Assembly (NCBI GenBank): GCA_001779505.1
Contig: MFKH01000010.1
Coordinates: 47,555-57,800, forward strand
Source of the DNA: Candidatus Jorgensenbacteria bacterium GWA1_54_12
Lineage (GTDB): Bacteria; Patescibacteriota; Minisyncoccia; UBA6257; GWB1-50-10
Length of the DNA stretch: 10,246 bases
Direction of reading: 5' to 3'
Program-made: the position numbers and the translations under genes
The notes under the pieces: model-generated
Seen by the model: the letters and a program-made list of their open reading frames with translations, nothing else
The model's database searches: none
What the model was told of the DNA's origin: nothing
In this document: in pieces, positions 1 through 5,690 of the stretch
Numbering within the stretch: the first letter of the stretch is position 1
Layout of the letters: the number at the start of each line of letters is the position of its first letter

Positions 1-50
1 CTATCGGGACAAACGTATCAAGGTCGCCGTTTGTAACTGCCATACGAAGT

Positions 51-323
51 GTGAACAATCTCGAAACGCCTCCATCCCCCGACGATTCCAAGGAACGGAG
101 GCTCGAATTCATCAACGCGTTGCAGGAAGAGCTTCTCTCCTTGGTCAAGAATGAAGAAATCTCCGTGGGGGAAGCACTGGGGGTGATGAGGAGAGGTACC
201 GCTGTTGAGGTCGGCTTCTCGGAGGACCCCAAGCGCGATGCCGCGGAGTTCGCAAGAGCCGGCGCTGAGGGCCGGGAACGACCGGAGTCGGAGGGTGCAG
301 CTGACGCAGAAGGGAACGCCTGA
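51..323 (+). CDS. short acidic hypothetical protein (start uncertain)
   Basis: I do not recognise this protein. It has 90 residues from a GTG start. The N-terminal half looks helical (an LEFINALQEELLSLVKNEE stretch near residues 18-36), followed by EISVGEALGVMRRG. The tail is rich in Ala, Glu and Arg and probably disordered. Codon choice looks coding-like throughout. There is no Shine-Dalgarno sequence before the GTG, and the frame stays open upstream to the window edge at position 3. The real start may therefore lie outside the window, making this a partial gene. It converges on the minus-strand 203-aa gene and shares its terminator near 466-494. No signal peptide or membrane segment is visible. 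Confidence 0.5.
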   Translation: MNNLETPPSPDDSKERRLEFINALQEELLSLVKNEEISVGEALGVMRRGTAVEVGFSEDPKRDAAEFARAGAEGRERPESEGAADAEGNA

Positions 324-401
324 TTGGGGTCCTCTCTCTTGCTCTTCCCGCCACCTTCCGCCCTCTTGTGCATGCATCCACTCGAGCTATTCTGAAGGGT
401 T

Positions 402-431
402 TCCTCCATAGGAGGATCCTTCTCCGAAGGA
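402..431. repeat. two adjacent small hairpins
   Basis: Two perfect inverted repeats lie head to tail with no gap. TCCTCC/ATA/GGAGGA occupies 402-416 and TCCTTC/TCC/GAAGGA occupies 417-431. Each has a 6-bp stem and a 3-nt loop. They lie in the 140-nt stretch between the end of the short hypothetical ORF and the bidirectional terminator. No gene is visible in that stretch. Function unknown. Confidence 0.5.
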
Positions 432-465
432 CGAGGTCTTGTTCGTTTCGGGGCACAAAAAGAAG

Positions 466-494
466 GAGCCGCTCATGTTGAGCGGCTCTTTTTT
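466..494. terminator. bidirectional intrinsic terminator
   Basis: A 9-bp perfect stem (466-474 with 480-488, arm GAGCCGCTC) has a 5-nt loop and is followed by T6 on the plus strand. On the minus strand the same stem is followed by CTTCTTTTT. It sits between the convergent short plus-strand ORF and the minus-strand 203-aa gene, whose stop codon is 9 nt away. It can therefore end transcription from both sides. Confidence 0.85.
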
Positions 495-502
495 CACCAT
501 TT

Positions 503-1114
503 TCACCTTATCAAACACCTCACCATAAGGAACCGGTCGGATTGGCCACTGTCTCCTGGGTCCCGGGCGCAACCTACCTTGATTGCGCCCGTAGAAGCGT
601 TGGGCGCGCGCCACACGCGGATCGGTCTTCCTCCGTTACCCCGCGAAGAAGTGACAATGACATTGTCGGGAACGGCTAACCGCATCGCCGTCATGACGAT
701 GAAGTACCACGCCACCTCTGCGGCATTTGCGAGATGCCTGCCGTTAGGAAAGCTCATCTTGTCGCTGAAGGCGAGCCACCACGGGTAGGCCTCGTCAAGC
801 GCGAAGTGTTCGTCGCTCTCGTGAGGATTGGAGAAGTGCTCACGATATATCTTCCAGAGCTGGTTGAACGTCATGATCCATGGCGGTCCGGGAATAATCG
901 TGAAGCGGTTCTCGGCGCACCAAGACAAATCCTCAACCGAGGGCAGGTCCATGGGACGAGGCATGGTGTCCGCGGGAACCTTCAGTTCCTTGTAAGGGAA
1001 GCCGAGCCTAACCAGATTTTCCCTGGTAACGAGATGACAATGAGGGTCCAGCCCGTTCTTCCGGAATGTCCTGCGGGCGATCCGGTACATACGGGAAGCG
1101 CTTTTGAGAATCAC
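503..1114 (-). CDS. hypothetical protein with PGPP / NAAEVAW / TSS motifs
   Basis: This is a 203-residue soluble-looking protein with no signal peptide or membrane helix. Its basic N-terminus (about residues 1-22) precedes EDLSWCAENRFTIIPGPP (61-78). LANAAEVAWYF follows at 128-138 and VIVTSSRGNGGRPIRV at 152-167. From memory, proteins combining a VPGPP-like segment, PNAAEVAW and a TSS..G..V segment recur as uncharacterised proteins in Patescibacteria genomes. I cannot name a family or function. The GTG start at 1114 is chosen because a purine-rich Shine-Dalgarno (GGAGGAGGAGG) ends 4 nt upstream; an overlapping ATG in another frame is followed at once by a stop. The gene lies downstream of the 420-aa gene on the same strand, with a hairpin between them. 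Confidence 0.75.
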   Translation of the reverse strand: MILKSASRMYRIARRTFRKNGLDPHCHLVTRENLVRLGFPYKELKVPADTMPRPMDLPSVEDLSWCAENRFTIIPGPPWIMTFNQLWKIYREHFSNPHESDEHFALDEAYPWWLAFSDKMSFPNGRHLANAAEVAWYFIVMTAMRLAVPDNVIVTSSRGNGGRPIRVWRAPNASTGAIKVGCARDPGDSGQSDRFLMVRCLIR

Positions 1115-1118
1115 ATTA

Positions 1119-1130
1119 CCTCCTCCTCCC
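1119..1130 (-). promoter_or_regulatory. strong Shine-Dalgarno for the 203-aa gene
   Basis: On the minus strand this reads GGGAGGAGGAGG, ending 4 nt before the GTG at 1114. It is an extended match to the anti-Shine-Dalgarno sequence and decides the start codon. Confidence 0.75.
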
Positions 1131-1137
1131 GAAATTA

Positions 1138-1163
1138 AGCCCCGCGCATGCGCGGGGCTTTTT
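1138..1163. terminator. GC-rich palindromic terminator between two minus-strand genes
   Basis: A perfect 22-nt palindrome (1138-1159, arms AGCCCCGCGCA and TGCGCGGGGCT) is followed on the plus strand by T5. On the minus strand it lies directly after the TGA of the 420-aa gene (1165-1163), with an A-tract before and the weaker tail TTAATTTC after. It most likely ends transcription of the 420-aa gene. The better T-tract faces the other way, where no plus-strand gene exists, so it may also block antisense transcription. Confidence 0.75.
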
Positions 1164-2425
1164 CAGTAAGACAAATGTACGGAGACAAAACCCTTGACGT
1201 CGGCTTCCTGCTCCTCCAAGAAGTCGGGTATCTTTCCGGCGACCTCGCGTCGAAAGGTATACCCGGAGCCGTAAACGAACTTGACGCCGAGTGTGAGCCA
1301 CGGAACAGAGAATACCGCGACGGAATCCTCCGTCCAGAATCCGCGTTTTGCCGGATTGTAGTACACGCTGGCCCTTACCCCGATGTCCCCCCCAAAGAAG
1401 GTGGTGCTCCAGCTGGCGCTCACGTCTGACACTCCCGTCGGCAAGGCATATTCGTAGCCGAGAGAGAATCGGTGATTGCCGAGTCCGACATATTCCTCCG
1501 CGCCCACTGTCGGTCCGAAGAGCGTGAGGTAACTCGTGAACTCGGGCCAGTAGATGCGTGCGTTCCCGACATTGAGCGCAAGCGGCCGTGCCAGCTTGTC
1601 GCCGGTCATGTAGTAGTCCGCGAGCGCGATGAGGAGAGACAGCGAACTTCCGGAAACGAGTCGGGGAAGTTGTGCGAACGTCCCGACTACCATTGGGTCT
1701 GCCTCTACACCAAGCTTGGCAAGCTGTTCCACGTACTGTGCAATGTCACCGCCTTCAGTGAGCGGGTAGCTCATTGTCGCGTATACATTGACGAAGTACG
1801 TCATCGCGTCCAGGAAAGAGACACCACGTTCCATGAGACGTTTCGCAAGCTCGCTTGTGTAGTACTGTTGCGCGTTGATTCCCGCAGCAGAAGCAATTGC
1901 CCGCAGTTCCACGCCTCTTGGGTTTTCCAAGAGCTTGCGTGCCTTGCCAGCCGAAACATACGCTATGTACTCCACTCCAGAGCCGAACCAGTTGCTAAAC
2001 CGCGTTGCGAACACGTTCAAGGGGTTGGCCGTGAGCGTTACTCCGAGTTCGGGAGAGAAGATTTCGAACTCCCTCAACCCCGCACGAGACAAGGCCTGGA
2101 AATGGGAATACTCGTGGGCTGTTCCCCGAAGAGGATACTCCAAGTAGAAAAGCGCAGTGCCGGCAAGTGCCGAGCGAATGATGCGTCCCCACACATTTTG
2201 TTCCGACGGATTCCTGCCGACAATGAGGTCGGCGCCGAAGTGGAACACCTCCACTGCATCCAGGTAGTAGCCGGCGATGCTGTCGATGTCCAGAATTTCC
2301 GGATGAATCGCGCTCTGCCACAGCTGGAATTGGATGTGTGGGCTTACCCCAAGTTTGTCGCTCTCTTCGCCGAAAGCTCCGACCGAGAGAACCTGAAAAA
2401 CGACGAGAACGAAGAAGAATTTCAT
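1163..2425 (-). CDS. exported HExxH-motif protein with beta-rich C-terminus
   Basis: This 420-residue protein begins with a signal peptide (MKFFFVLVVFQVLSVGAFG, cleavage near residue 19-20). A hydrophobic stretch at about 83-96 leads into GTAHEYSHFQ, with HEYSH at 104-108. That matches the HExxH zinc-metalloprotease core, but I cannot assign a third metal ligand. The middle (about 150-280) looks helical. From about residue 310 the sequence has short alternating aromatic/hydrophobic strands typical of an outer-membrane beta-barrel or similar beta domain. It ends GFVSVHLSY, with a terminal aromatic residue like an outer-membrane beta-signal. The ATG is set by AAGGAGG 7 nt upstream and a good promoter. 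Peptidase activity and a barrel are inferences; no named family is recognised. An outer-membrane-type protein would be unexpected in Patescibacteria. Confidence 0.8.
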   Translation of the reverse strand: MKFFFVLVVFQVLSVGAFGEESDKLGVSPHIQFQLWQSAIHPEILDIDSIAGYYLDAVEVFHFGADLIVGRNPSEQNVWGRIIRSALAGTALFYLEYPLRGTAHEYSHFQALSRAGLREFEIFSPELGVTLTANPLNVFATRFSNWFGSGVEYIAYVSAGKARKLLENPRGVELRAIASAAGINAQQYYTSELAKRLMERGVSFLDAMTYFVNVYATMSYPLTEGGDIAQYVEQLAKLGVEADPMVVGTFAQLPRLVSGSSLSLLIALADYYMTGDKLARPLALNVGNARIYWPEFTSYLTLFGPTVGAEEYVGLGNHRFSLGYEYALPTGVSDVSASWSTTFFGGDIGVRASVYYNPAKRGFWTEDSVAVFSVPWLTLGVKFVYGSGYTFRREVAGKIPDFLEEQEADVKGFVSVHLSY

Positions 2426-2432
2426 CGTCTAG

Positions 2433-2439
2433 CCTCCTT
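2433..2439 (-). promoter_or_regulatory. Shine-Dalgarno for the 420-aa gene
   Basis: The minus strand reads AAGGAGG, 7 nt before the ATG at 2425. This is near-consensus strength and spacing, unlike most plus-strand genes here, which lack such a site. Confidence 0.8.
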
Positions 2440-2466
2440 ATAGTCAAATGTGAAATATCTGCCCAT

Positions 2467-2495
2467 ATACTACCATTCTCGTGCGATATAGTCAA
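2467..2495 (-). promoter_or_regulatory. sigma-70-type promoter for the 420-aa gene
   Basis: On the minus strand, -35 TTGACT (2495-2490) and -10 TAGTAT (2472-2467) are separated by 17 bp, with an extended-type TGG just before the -10. Transcription would start near 2460, giving a leader of about 35 nt that contains the Shine-Dalgarno. Confidence 0.65.
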
Positions 2496-2501
2496 CCTGT
2501 C

Positions 2502-2530
2502 TTCACAACTGGGAAAAATGAAGGTAAGGT
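2502..2530 (+). promoter_or_regulatory. probable promoter of the tRNA-Val/Ala/Ser cluster
   Basis: TTCACA (2502-2507) and TAAGGT (2525-2530) are 17 bp apart. The predicted start is about 2536-2537, 3-4 nt before tRNA-Val. The hexamers match consensus only moderately; the spacing and position support the call. No other promoter is apparent for the cluster. Confidence 0.4.
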
Positions 2531-2539
2531 AGAAAAGGA

Positions 2540-2611
2540 GCACCCATAGCTCAGTGGTAGAGCGCTTGCATGACACGCAAGAGGTCCGAGGTTCGATCCC
2601 TCGTGGGCGCA
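2540..2611 (+). tRNA. tRNA-Val (GAC)
   Basis: This is a complete cloverleaf: D stem GCTC/GAGC, anticodon stem CTTGC/GCAAG around a loop with anticodon GAC (2574-2576), and T arm CGAGG-TTCGATC-CCTCG. The acceptor stem (2540-2546 with 2604-2610) has an A·C mismatch at position 3:70. The discriminator is A2611 and CCA is not encoded (followed by CAA). Confidence 0.93.
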
Positions 2612-2614
2612 CAA

Positions 2615-2627
2615 CCTGCTTTGCAGG
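2615..2627 (+). repeat. small hairpin between tRNA-Val and tRNA-Ala
   Basis: CCTGC/TTT/GCAGG forms a 5-bp stem with a 3-nt loop in the 24-nt spacer between two tRNAs. It may guide processing of the joint transcript or simply separate the two folds. It is too short and lacks a T-tract to be a terminator. Confidence 0.35.
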
Positions 2628-2635
2628 CAGGCAAG

Positions 2636-2709
2636 GGGCCCATAGCTCAGTTGGCTAGAGCGCATGCATGGCATGCATGAGGTCGCGGGTTCGAATCCCG
2701 CTGGGTCCA
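2636..2709 (+). tRNA. tRNA-Ala (GGC)
   Basis: This is a complete cloverleaf with acceptor GGGCCCA/TGGGTCC. It contains the G3·U70 wobble pair that is the known identity element for alanyl-tRNA synthetase. The anticodon stem CATGC/GCATG encloses anticodon GGC. The T arm is GCGGG-TTCGAAT-CCCGC and the discriminator is A2709. CCA is not encoded (followed by CTG). Confidence 0.95.
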
Positions 2710-2711
2710 CT

Positions 2712-2794
2712 GGAGGGGTCGGATAACGGCTATTCCACCGCTCTTGAAAAGCGGCGCTCGCAAGGGCATGTGAGTTCGAATCTCACCCCCTCCG
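2712..2794 (+). tRNA. tRNA-Ser (UGA)
   Basis: This 83-nt class II tRNA has acceptor GGAGGGG/CCCCTCC and anticodon stem CCGCT/AGCGG with anticodon TGA (2745-2747). It has a long variable arm of about 15 nt (2755-2769), T arm GTGAG-TTCGAAT-CTCAC, and discriminator G2794 as expected for serine. CCA is not encoded (followed by CCT). It starts 2 nt after tRNA-Ala, so the two are co-transcribed. Confidence 0.95.
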
Positions 2795-2814
2795 CCTTCA
2801 TCACTAAAAGACCT

Positions 2815-3744
2815 ATGATCGAATTTTTCTTAATTTTCGCTTTCTCGTTATTCCTAGTTGTTAAGGGGGCAACACTCGCAACAAAGTACTCCGCCAAACT
2901 CGCGGAGAGTTTCCATGTTTCAAAATATATTGTTGGTTTTATCGTGGTTACTTTCGTTTCAATTTTGCCCGAAACACTCATATCCATAAGTTCGGCAATC
3001 AAAGGAATCCCCGAGTTCGGTCTCGGCACTTTATTCGGCTCAAATGTCGCCGATCTGACACTTATTTTCGCGATTTTAATAATATATGCCGGGCGTGGAA
3101 TAAAAATAAAAAGTAGGGTATTGAAAGATGTCGGTCTCTACCCGTCCTTTCTCCTATTGCCGCTCCTCTTCGGATTGAACGGCCACTACTCAAGGATTGA
3201 AGGAGCCGCTCTCATTATTTCCGGAGCCATTTTTTACTACATGGTTTTTAAAAACGGCGCGGGAATATCTGCTAAATTGCACAATGGGGGCGACAAATAC
3301 AAAAATCTTTTCTTTCTGTTTTTTGCCATGGCTCTTTTGCTGGTTGGCTCGCATCTTACGGTAACGTCGGCGACCGTGTTGGCCAATGCGTTGAATATAG
3401 CCCCGATTCTCGTTGGTATGCTTGTTGTTAGTCTAGGAACGACAATGCCGGAATTGTTTTACTCTCTTAAGTCGGTAAAGAAAACAGATGATGAGCTGGC
3501 GATTGGCGATATTTTAGGGACGGTCTTGGCGGACGCAACTATTGTCGTCGGCATTCTCGCCTTCATTAATCCTTTTTCTTTTCCGATAGGAATTGTCTAC
3601 GTCACAGGGGCATTCATGATAGTCGCTTCGCTTGTATTGCTGAAGTTTATGCATTCGGGGCGGGTGATTACGAAAAAGGAAGGATACATGCTTCTGGCTT
3701 TCTGGGTGGTCTATGTTGTTGTGGAACTCTTAGCGAACGGGTAA
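2815..3744 (+). CDS. sodium/calcium exchanger family (CaCA) membrane transporter
   Basis: This 309-residue polytopic membrane protein has about ten hydrophobic segments and the internal duplication of the Ca2+/cation antiporter family. Alpha-1 spans about residues 40-90, with SILPETLIS (E53) and GSNVADLTL (N77, D80). Alpha-2 spans about 199-250, with SLGTTMPEL (E213) and GDILGTVLADATIVVG. The acidic residues in these repeats bind the cation in the family. It would exchange Na+ or H+ for Ca2+ or another cation across the cytoplasmic membrane; the substrate is not readable from sequence. The ATG at 2815 is chosen because the open frame upstream is tRNA-Ser. It lies 20 nt after that tRNA, with no Shine-Dalgarno and no clear promoter between. 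Its base composition is visibly more AT-rich than its neighbours. Confidence 0.88.
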   Translation: MIEFFLIFAFSLFLVVKGATLATKYSAKLAESFHVSKYIVGFIVVTFVSILPETLISISSAIKGIPEFGLGTLFGSNVADLTLIFAILIIYAGRGIKIKSRVLKDVGLYPSFLLLPLLFGLNGHYSRIEGAALIISGAIFYYMVFKNGAGISAKLHNGGDKYKNLFFLFFAMALLLVGSHLTVTSATVLANALNIAPILVGMLVVSLGTTMPELFYSLKSVKKTDDELAIGDILGTVLADATIVVGILAFINPFSFPIGIVYVTGAFMIVASLVLLKFMHSGRVITKKEGYMLLAFWVVYVVVELLANG

Positions 3745-3760
3745 TCGGGTGAAGACAAGT

Positions 3761-4510
3761 ATGAAAACGCTCAAAGTAAGAAACAAAAACGCGATGGTGG
3801 AGCTCCTGCAGAGCGGCGCCAACTTTGAAAAAATCTCAATAGTTGCCGACCTGGAGCAAGACAGCTTAACAAAAGAGATTATCTCACTCGCAAAAGGGAG
3901 GGGGATACGGGTTGAAACATCGACCCAGCGAAAGATGGCAAAGCGGAGGAGCGGAGAGACCCAAGAAGTATTGGTGGGCTTCCTTATCCCGGAAAACATA
4001 CGTAAACTCAAAGACCTTCTGGATGAAATGTATCAGAAGAACGAAAATCCGTTTTTCCTCCTCGTGAACAGAGTTGATTTTGAGAGCAATATCGGGGTGA
4101 TTGCGCGGACGGCTTTTGCGGCGGGCGTAAACGGTTTGATTTTTCAGGGCGACGAAGACAGATTTCTCAACGAAGAAACCATTCATTTTTCCATCGGGGC
4201 GATTGCGCGGATTCCTTTGGTCAAGATGGGCATCTTTGAAGCAATAAAAGAGCTTCAGAAGAGCGGCATCAAAACATTCTGCCTTCAGATGGGGAGCGGT
4301 GCGTATTTCAAGGAAGACCTTTCGGGGCCGGCGGCGTTTGTGCTGGGGGCGGAGAGAAAAGGCGTATCAAACGAGGTATCAGAGAGATGTGGCAAGACGC
4401 TCTCCATTCCCATGCGGCAAGGAATTGATTCAATCAATGTCGGGGTGAGTGCAGGAATAGTCCTGTATGAGAAAGTGCGTCAAGACAAGGTGAATAAAGC
4501 CCCGCGTTAG
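3761..4510 (+). CDS. TrmH/SpoU-family (SPOUT) RNA 2'-O-methyltransferase
   Basis: This 249-residue protein has the usual two-domain layout. The N-terminal substrate-binding domain (about 1-85) resembles the L30e-like SpoU_sub_bind module. The C-terminal trefoil-knot SPOUT domain (about 97-245) carries all three motifs: motif 1 LVNRVDFESNIGVIARTA (N110, R116), motif 2 FVLGAERKGVS (G196, E198, G201) and motif 3 IPMRQGIDSINVGVSAG (S224, N226). Family members use S-adenosylmethionine to methylate the ribose 2'-OH of rRNA or tRNA. RlmB-like 23S activity is possible but the target cannot be read here. An in-frame GTG at 3749 would add 4 residues; the ATG at 3761 is preferred, though neither has a strong Shine-Dalgarno. 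It follows the exchanger gene within 16 nt, so is probably co-transcribed. Confidence 0.88.
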   Translation: MKTLKVRNKNAMVELLQSGANFEKISIVADLEQDSLTKEIISLAKGRGIRVETSTQRKMAKRRSGETQEVLVGFLIPENIRKLKDLLDEMYQKNENPFFLLVNRVDFESNIGVIARTAFAAGVNGLIFQGDEDRFLNEETIHFSIGAIARIPLVKMGIFEAIKELQKSGIKTFCLQMGSGAYFKEDLSGPAAFVLGAERKGVSNEVSERCGKTLSIPMRQGIDSINVGVSAGIVLYEKVRQDKVNKAPR

Positions 4511-4533
4511 CGAACATGGTATAATGTTCGCTA
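4508..4533. promoter_or_regulatory. perfect 10-bp dyad spanning the -10 box (candidate operator)
   Basis: Arms TAGCGAACAT (4508-4517) and ATGTTCGCTA (4524-4533) are perfect inverted repeats around a 6-nt centre, GGTATA. The left arm includes the TAG stop of the methyltransferase gene. The centre and right arm contain the -10 hexamer and the right arm ends on the A of the next gene's ATG. The position suits a repressor operator or an RNA hairpin. There is no T-tract, so it is not an intrinsic terminator. Confidence 0.6.
4517..4525 (+). promoter_or_regulatory. extended -10 promoter of the envelope operon
   Basis: TGG-TATAAT is a perfect -10 hexamer (4520-4525) with the TGn extension. No convincing -35 lies 17 bp upstream, which is tolerated by extended -10 promoters. 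Start at the usual 6-7 nt downstream puts +1 at about 4532-4533, directly at the ATG at 4533. Confidence 0.75.
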
Positions 4534-5690
4534 TGAAAAAAGCGTTATTGTATACGTTCGTTCTATGCTCCGTGCTCGCGGTGAGCTTGCCGAGTTTGCT
4601 TACAGCCTCGGCTGCTTATATCGGGAAAGGTGAAAATTACGGCCTGCCCGGGGGCCGGGTTATCAACGACAATCTCTACGCCGCAGGCGGGAATGTTTCC
4701 ATCATGGGCAATGTGACGGAAGACCTTATCGCCTTGGGCGGCACCATCATGGTGTCGGGCGACATCGCGAAAGACGCGGTGTTGGGCGCAGGGAACGTAA
4801 TCGTTCAAGGAAATGTTGGCGATGACGTGCGTGCCGCAGGAGGAACAGTCGTTCTCCTTGGTGAGGTGGGCGGCGAAGCGATTGCAGCGGGCGGTCAAGT
4901 AACGCTTTCGGAAAGTGCCGTGATTGCGGGAGAATTCATTGCCGCGGGGAAAATGATAAGCATTGATGGAAAAGTTAAAGGAGGCGTGAACGTGCGGGGA
5001 TGGAGCGTTACGGTAAACGGAGAAATCAGCGGCCCGGCAAGAATTTATGCGGAGAAGGTTGTTATCGGCGAATCGGCCGTTCTGCGGGGCGGTTTGATAT
5101 ACGACGCTCCTCGTCCGGCGGAGATAGAGGAAGGAGCAGACATACAAGGGGACGTCGTTTTCAATGAAGTTAAGTCAAAGGCAGGCATAGGAATTGGAAA
5201 GAGGGCGTGGCTCGTCGGTCTCTCGGCCTTGTGGTTTGCCAAAATGGCGATGTCTCTTGCACTTGCACTCGTCCTTTTTGCGCTTTTCAGGAAACAGGCG
5301 ACGATGCTTGCCGTGTCCGGCTTGAAGGACTATGGCAGAAACGTGCTTCGGGGATTTGCTCTTGCCGTGCTTCTGCCGGTCGGGGCAGGCATTCTCTTCG
5401 TTACATTTCTCGGAATTCCCCTGGGAGTCATCGTTACGCTTATAACTGTTCTTAGCTTCATATGTGCAAGTGCGCTTGCAGGCATGATGCTCGGTTCGCT
5501 CATTGTAAAGCTTGTGAAGAAAGCGGCGGCGTACGAGCTTGGGTGGGGGAGCGTTATCTTGGGAACTATGCTCATGTGCTTTATATGGCTTATTCCCTTC
5601 GTCGGCTGTTTCATCAGCTTTGCGTTTATACTCGCGGCACTTGGGACGATACTCGCGTTCGGTTATAAGAAGTGCAAGGACGGCAAATGA
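4533..5690 (+). CDS. exported bactofilin-like beta-repeat protein with C-terminal membrane domain
   Basis: This 385-residue protein has three parts. A signal peptide (1-27, ending LTASAA) comes first. A Gly/Val-rich repeat region (about 44-210) follows, with segments of the type AAGGNVSIMGNVTEDLIALGG recurring about every 18 residues, like the right-handed beta-helix of bactofilin-type polymer-forming proteins. The C-terminal part (about 233-380) has about five hydrophobic helices with basic loops. The repeat domain would lie outside the membrane, unlike cytoplasmic bactofilins, perhaps as a scaffold or surface polymer. The ATG at 4533 is chosen over the in-frame ATG at 4524, because the latter overlaps the -10 box. 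It is the first gene of a four-gene operon; its stop overlaps the next start (ATGA). Confidence 0.82.
   Translation: MKKALLYTFVLCSVLAVSLPSLLTASAAYIGKGENYGLPGGRVINDNLYAAGGNVSIMGNVTEDLIALGGTIMVSGDIAKDAVLGAGNVIVQGNVGDDVRAAGGTVVLLGEVGGEAIAAGGQVTLSESAVIAGEFIAAGKMISIDGKVKGGVNVRGWSVTVNGEISGPARIYAEKVVIGESAVLRGGLIYDAPRPAEIEEGADIQGDVVFNEVKSKAGIGIGKRAWLVGLSALWFAKMAMSLALALVLFALFRKQATMLAVSGLKDYGRNVLRGFALAVLLPVGAGILFVTFLGIPLGVIVTLITVLSFICASALAGMMLGSLIVKLVKKAAAYELGWGSVILGTMLMCFIWLIPFVGCFISFAFILAALGTILAFGYKKCKDGK
5676..5680 (+). promoter_or_regulatory. Shine-Dalgarno deciding the VKOR start
   Basis: AAGGA lies 6 nt before the ATG at 5687. It favours that ATG over an in-frame ATG at 5672, which would lie upstream of this site and extend further into the preceding gene. 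Confidence 0.5.

Noticed and set aside
734..1138. A 134-aa open frame on the plus strand
   Set aside because: It is antisense to the 203-aa gene, ends in its Shine-Dalgarno region, and shows no recognisable protein features.
1472..2443. A 323-aa open frame on the plus strand
   Set aside because: It lies entirely antisense to the 420-aa exported protein gene, which has a signal peptide, Shine-Dalgarno and promoter. The plus frame has Arg/Cys/Glu-rich composition without domains and no ribosome-binding site.
1995..2612. A 205-aa minus-strand frame starting in tRNA-Val
   Set aside because: It begins inside the complement of a tRNA and overlaps the 5' part of the 420-aa gene in another frame. 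The opening MRPRGIEPRTSC is typical of translated tRNA antisense.
2663..2679. GCATGCAT repeat
   Set aside because: It is the anticodon stem and loop of tRNA-Ala, not an independent repeat.
4496..4506. AAAGCCCCGCG resembling the left half of the two GC-rich terminators
   Set aside because: There is no complementary right half nearby and it encodes the last residues of the methyltransferase, so it is not a terminator here.
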